From: Collimonas pratensis
GTDB taxonomy: Bacteria; Pseudomonadota; Gammaproteobacteria; Burkholderiales; Burkholderiaceae_D
DNA: 64,000 bases
Assembly: GCF_001584185.1 (NCBI RefSeq)
Contig: NZ_CP013234.1
Span: 4,340,001-4,404,000 of the forward strand
Direction of reading: 5' to 3'
Part shown: positions 60,400-64,000 of the stretch, piece after piece
Layout of the letters: each line of letters opens with the position of its first letter
How positions within the stretch are numbered: the stretch's first letter is position 1
The notes under the pieces: generated by a model
Databases searched by the model: none
What the model was told of the DNA's origin: nothing
What the model saw: only the letters and a program-made list of their open reading frames with translations
Program-made: the position numbers and the translations under genes

Positions 60400-61577
60400 C
60401 CGCACAGCAGAAGAAGCTCGCGGCGGTCGGCGCGCAACAGCAGAAGGTCGCCGGCGCCCGCCAGCATGCCGACAAACTGCGCACCACCGCCGGCAATGTC
60501 GCTGCTGCCGGCATCGGTGCGACCGTCGCTGGCGCCGCCGTGGGCGCGCCCCTCGTCACTGGCCTGAAAGAGGCGAAGCATTACCAGACCGAGAAAGGCC
60601 GCATTACTGCCCTGGGCCTGGGACCGCAAGTAAGCGCCGAGGCCGAGAAATACGCCCGCAGCATGAAGACCTACGGCACCAGCCACGCCGAAAACCTGGA
60701 GCTGGTGCGGGACAGCATGTCCGTGTTCGGCGATCTGCCGCACGCGCAGATGGTCGCCCCCATGCTGGCAAAGATGAAATTCGCCAACAAGGCGTTTTAT
60801 GGCGAGGAAGTCGGCGGGGAGAATGAGCGCAAGTTCATGGACATGTTGAAGGTCATCGAGGTGCGCGGCGGCACGGCCAGCTCGGAGAAATTCCACGAAC
60901 AAGCCAACATGGTGCAAAAGGTCATTTCCGCCACTGGCGGCCGGGTCGGTCCTACCGAGTGGCTGAACCTCATCAAGACCGGCGGCATCGCGGCCAAGGG
61001 CATGGATGAAAAATCCTTTTACTACGAGCTGGAACCGCTGGTCCAAGAATTGGGCGGCTTTGGCGTCGGTAACGGCTTGATGTCGAGCTATAACAATCTG
61101 TACCAGGGACGCACCAGCAAGCGGGCCGCCATGAATATGGACAAGCTGGGCCTGATTGGCGACCACACCAAAGTGAAACACGACAAGGTCGGGCAGACTG
61201 CCCAGCTTGATCCTGGTGCGCTGCTAGGTTCGGACCTGTTCAAGAAAAGCCAGTTTGAGTGGATGGAAAAGGTCTTGCTGCCGCAGTTGGCAAAGCACGG
61301 CATTTCCAGCAAGGACAAGATCCTCGACACTATCGGCAGCCTGTTTACCAATCGCAAGGCCGGCGACCTGATGGCGAACATGTACTTGCAACGCACCCAG
61401 ATCCACAAGAACCGGAATTTGAACGAAGGCGCCTACGATGTGGACCGGCTTGAACCGCTAGGCCAAGAACAGGCCGGTGGCAAGGAAATGGCGGCGCACG
61501 CCAAGCTGGCTAGTGTCGCCGATAGTTCTGGCCCTCTTTGCTTCGCTAGGTACGCTCGTGGCGTGCGTCACTTATAA
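60391..61577 (+). pseudogene. Tape measure protein T, internal fragment
   Basis: Corresponds to residues 158-525 of the intact T protein, from ELTAQQKKLAAVGAQQQK to GKEMAAHAKLA, with few amino-acid changes. It lacks the start, the coiled coil and the whole hydrophobic C-terminal half. At about 61508 it changes to unrelated sequence and stops at 61577. Confidence 0.85.
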
Positions 61578-61626
61578 CGCAATCGCAAAAATGCTTGGCG
61601 GGATCAGGTACGAGAGTGAAGAGTAA
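61509..61626 (+). pseudogene. 3' end of a small membrane protein gene
   Basis: In another frame, from the T junction on, the sequence reads SPIVLALFASLGTLVACVTY then NAIAKMLGGIRYESEE and stops at 61626: a hydrophobic helix with a charged tail, like the end of a small phage membrane protein. It marks a further recombination point. Confidence 0.4.
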
Positions 61627-61708
61627 GTAAGCAGCTAATAAATTGGCCGATTAGCCGTATTTGATCTAAAGCTTCCCAAGCTTTAGACGAGGGTCAAAAC
61701 CCCACTGC

Positions 61709-61945
61709 TCATGCGGCTCTCCGCTGCGTTGATATGACATGGATTAAAAGCTCCACGCTAATCAACGAGTTAGCAACCATCACATTTTCTAGCCCACCTG
61801 TGTAAGTAAAAGCTGCTGATGTGTTTGTGCGATGACAGCGGAAATCCACAACGTGGCAGCGTGGAACGCTTACAAGCCTATGAGTTTCGTTAGCAGCTTT
61901 TTGGTACTTGCTGCGTCGGGGGGTGCTAAAGCGATCGTTGCGCAT
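61709..61945 (-). CDS. Doubtful small ORF
   Basis: A 78-codon frame with AAGGAAGAAGACT before its ATG. The product (MRNDRFSTPRRSKYQKAANE; CHVVDFRCHRTNTSAAFTYT) is not recognised and shows no clear fold. It may be chance. The rest of 61627-62577 includes a perfect hairpin CTAAAGCTT-CCC-AAGCTTTAG at 61666-61686 and AT-rich sequence, with no other gene seen. Confidence 0.25.
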   Translation of the reverse strand: MRNDRFSTPRRSKYQKAANETHRLVSVPRCHVVDFRCHRTNTSAAFTYTGGLENVMVANSLISVELLIHVISTQRRAA

Positions 61946-62577
61946 AGTCTTCTTCCTTGCCAACGATGAATTATTGTTTTCATAGGGGAATCCTTACAAG
62001 CTTTTGGGGATCGACTGATTGAGATTTAATTTCAATTTTCGGATCATTACCAAAGCAATAAGGCGTATTTAGTTCTTTAAGAATGGCAGAAATCGGCGTG
62101 CCGAAAACTTGCCTCAATATTTGGCAAGCAATCTCGCGCAACATGGATGCATGGAGCGAAATGCAAATGAAATGAGCAATTCGTCACCAAAATTTCCCTG
62201 ACCAATATCTTCATCTCGCCTGTCACCTGGTATCCGTTCCAGGAAGCGCGGTGGTCTTTATTGCCCGGCGCCAGGACGCATCGATTCCTGGCGTGAAGAA
62301 GATTGCCAGTCAATTATCAGTATTACCTATCCCGCACGCGGCATCTTTTTGACGATATCGGCATGTGTTGTCTATTTACAATATTTAAATGTCAAATATT
62401 GTCGCTTGTTGCCGTAAGGCAATGCAATCCTGAGACAATGAATTGTTAATTCGAAACCAGACTTAACTGAATGTTCAGTGGATTTATAGAATTCAAAATG
62501 TTAAATATCATCTCATATTGTTAATTTGCAATGTGAGCCACAAACACCAAATGTTAAAACTGTAACCAACAATAAAA

Positions 62578-64000
62578 ATGCCTCAACCTATTCACTATCG
62601 TCTAGTTCTTTCTGCGGCCTCTTCCCTTGTGCTAATTCCCGCGCTAAGTGTGATACCTGGAACAGCCTACGCAGCCTGCAATACTTCTGGTCAAATCACA
62701 AACTGCGATGCCACTGCGACCAATCCCTGGGGGGCGACAGTGGGGACCGGCAATGTGCCCGCCGAGGATGGCCGAACCGTCACCATTGGAACGGGCAGCC
62801 AACTAGCGGTCGGCGATGCGAACGCCATCAGCCTGCGCGACAACGCAAATATAACGGTCCAGAACGGCGGCACGGTGAGCGCCAAGGGGGTCAGCAACAA
62901 TGGCCTGTACAGCACCGGCGCCAACACGGTCGAATTCCGCAACAACAGCACATTGACGGTTGACCAGGGAGGTCAAATCCTCGCAACCGGCACTCAAGGC
63001 CGTGCGGAAGCGGTCAATCCGCAAGGCACCGGCAATGTCATTGTCAACAATGGCACGATCAAGGCAGATAATTCCGCCGCCATTTGGTTTCAGAATGCCA
63101 GCGGCCTGAACACGATCGTCAATAATGCAACAGGAATCATCCAGGCGCCAGGCAATGTGATCGGCGCATCCGGCAATGGAGCGGTCGACTTTACCAATAA
63201 AGGACAAGTCATCGGCAATCTCGTTTTTGCAGGTGGCAATGACACGTTGCGGCTTTATACGGGATCGGTCATTACCGGCAACTTCGATGGCGGCGGGGGC
63301 AATAACACCGTCTTCTTGAACAGCGCCGGAACCTCGTCCCTTTCCGGAACCATAAAGAATTTCTCGTCACTTATCAAAACTGATTCTGGAACTTGGACGT
63401 TGACCAGCGCAATCACCGGGCCCACTGTCACTGAGGTTCAACAAGGCACGCTAGTGCTTACCGGCAACAACAGCGCATATGCCGGCACCATGACCGTCGA
63501 CGCGGCAGGCACGCTTGAAGCGCGGGCGCAGAGTTTGACGCCTAGCGTCATCGACAATGGCCTGGTGCGCTTTGCACAGCCTGACAATGGCACTTATGCC
63601 GGTCTCATTTCAGGCACTGGTGGAGTCGAAAAGACCCAGGCCGGCACACTAGTGCTGGCACCGACAGCTGCTGGCGGCAATACCTATTCCGGCGGCACCA
63701 CGCTCACCGGCGGCACCGTTGCTGTCGCCGCCGACAACGCACTTGGTGCAAACACCGGTGGGCTGACATTCAACGGCGGCACACTCCAGCTCTTGAAAAA
63801 TTTCAATCTCGCCAATTCGCGTGCGGTAACGATAAATGCACCGGGCGGCACAATCGACACGCAGGGATTTGCATCCACGCTGACGCAAGGCATGACTGGT
63901 TCTGGCAGCTTCAGCAAAGCAGGAACGGGAAGCCTGACGCTTGCAGGAAGCAATACCTATACCGGCGGCACGATGATTTTGGCGGGTACGCTGCGGCTGG
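62578..64000 (+). CDS. Autotransporter with passenger strand repeats (partial, runs off the right edge)
   Basis: An open frame from ATG 62578 to the window end, 474 codons so far, with no stop. After a signal peptide (LVLIPALSVIPGTAYAA) comes a Ser/Thr/Asn/Gly-rich passenger that should fold as a beta-helix. Passenger-associated strand repeats are clear: GTLVLTGNNSAYAGTMTVDA, GTLVLAPTAAGGNTYSGGTT and GSLTLAGSNTYTGGTMILAG, each with the T-Y-S/T-G-G-T pattern. A C-terminal beta-barrel domain is expected beyond the window. It would be an outer-membrane adhesin. The DNA is GC-rich like the core genome, so this is probably back in the host chromosome. Confidence 0.88.
   Translation, partial: MPQPIHYRLVLSAASSLVLIPALSVIPGTAYAACNTSGQITNCDATATNPWGATVGTGNVPAEDGRTVTIGTGSQLAVGDANAISLRDNANITVQNGGTVSAKGVSNNGLYSTGANTVEFRNNSTLTVDQGGQILATGTQGRAEAVNPQGTGNVIVNNGTIKADNSAAIWFQNASGLNTIVNNATGIIQAPGNVIGASGNGAVDFTNKGQVIGNLVFAGGNDTLRLYTGSVITGNFDGGGGNNTVFLNSAGTSSLSGTIKNFSSLIKTDSGTWTLTSAITGPTVTEVQQGTLVLTGNNSAYAGTMTVDAAGTLEARAQSLTPSVIDNGLVRFAQPDNGTYAGLISGTGGVEKTQAGTLVLAPTAAGGNTYSGGTTLTGGTVAVAADNALGANTGGLTFNGGTLQLLKNFNLANSRAVTINAPGGTIDTQGFASTLTQGMTGSGSFSKAGTGSLTLAGSNTYTGGTMILAGTLRL

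Noticed and set aside
58243..61508. Recent duplication of the intact prophage
   Set aside because: The copies differ at many silent positions and a few residues, so they come from a related phage.
52404..64000. A third att core marking the right end of the second element
   Set aside because: I found no further copy of CCAGTCCATCATGGGCGC in the remaining sequence; the end was probably lost or lies outside.

Overview
The window looks like a chromosomal segment of a Burkholderiales betaproteobacterium, most likely Oxalobacteraceae (Collimonas/Herbaspirillum type). This is inferred from the character of the ribB-ribH-nusB operon, the moderately high GC of the core genes and the proteins they encode; no rRNA is present to confirm it. 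About 9.6 kb at the left is core chromosome: the receiver end of a response regulator, a Cys-repeat periplasmic protein, an FMN-dependent glutamate-synthase-like protein, a maleylacetoacetate/maleylpyruvate isomerase with a fumarylacetoacetase-family hydrolase, an aminotransferase, nusB, ribH, a ribB with a degenerate RibA half, and dusA. A 193-bp hairpin-forming MITE-like element sits on the start of the aminotransferase gene.

From 9545 to 51277 lies a complete P2-like prophage (about 41.7 kb) inserted in the 5' end of dusA. Its ends are a perfect 26-bp direct repeat. The left end carries a tyrosine integrase, then an accessory block: small ORFs, a tmRNA 3' fragment, a type VI secretion PAAR / Tae4 amidase / membrane protein cassette, a truncated SRAP gene, and an AT-rich three-gene operon coding for a DNA methyltransferase, a protein joining an Hsp90/MORC-type ATPase to a histidine kinase, and a receiver-domain protein. 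That operon is the best candidate for an undescribed system. The P2 structural set follows in classical order: Q, P, O, N, M, L, X, holins, endolysin, spanins, R, S, then a YcxB/Dam/Com insertion, V, W, J, I, H, G, FI, FII, E/E', T, U, D. A second accessory block (42.2-44.9 kb, with a NucS-like nuclease) precedes the lysogeny switch, ogr, the rolling-circle replication gene A, and a cytosine methyltransferase gene that overlaps a second long reading frame.

Immediately beyond the right att site a second, closely related integrase starts at the same spacing, so two dusA-specific elements were inserted in tandem. The second is wrecked. Its integrase is truncated and runs tail-to-tail into a truncated GHKL ATPase gene. 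A P2-type putative cos region is split by a complete 2134-bp group II intron. An AT-rich cargo follows (a secreted protein and two paralogous membrane proteins). Then come chimeric phage fragments: an in-frame terminase/portal fusion and a truncated tail-chaperone/tape-measure join. These differ from the first prophage mainly at synonymous positions, so they derive from a related phage and not from a recent duplication.

The last 1.4 kb opens a large autotransporter gene that runs off the window. Between 61627 and 62577 no convincing gene is seen. No CRISPR array, rRNA or complete tRNA was seen.
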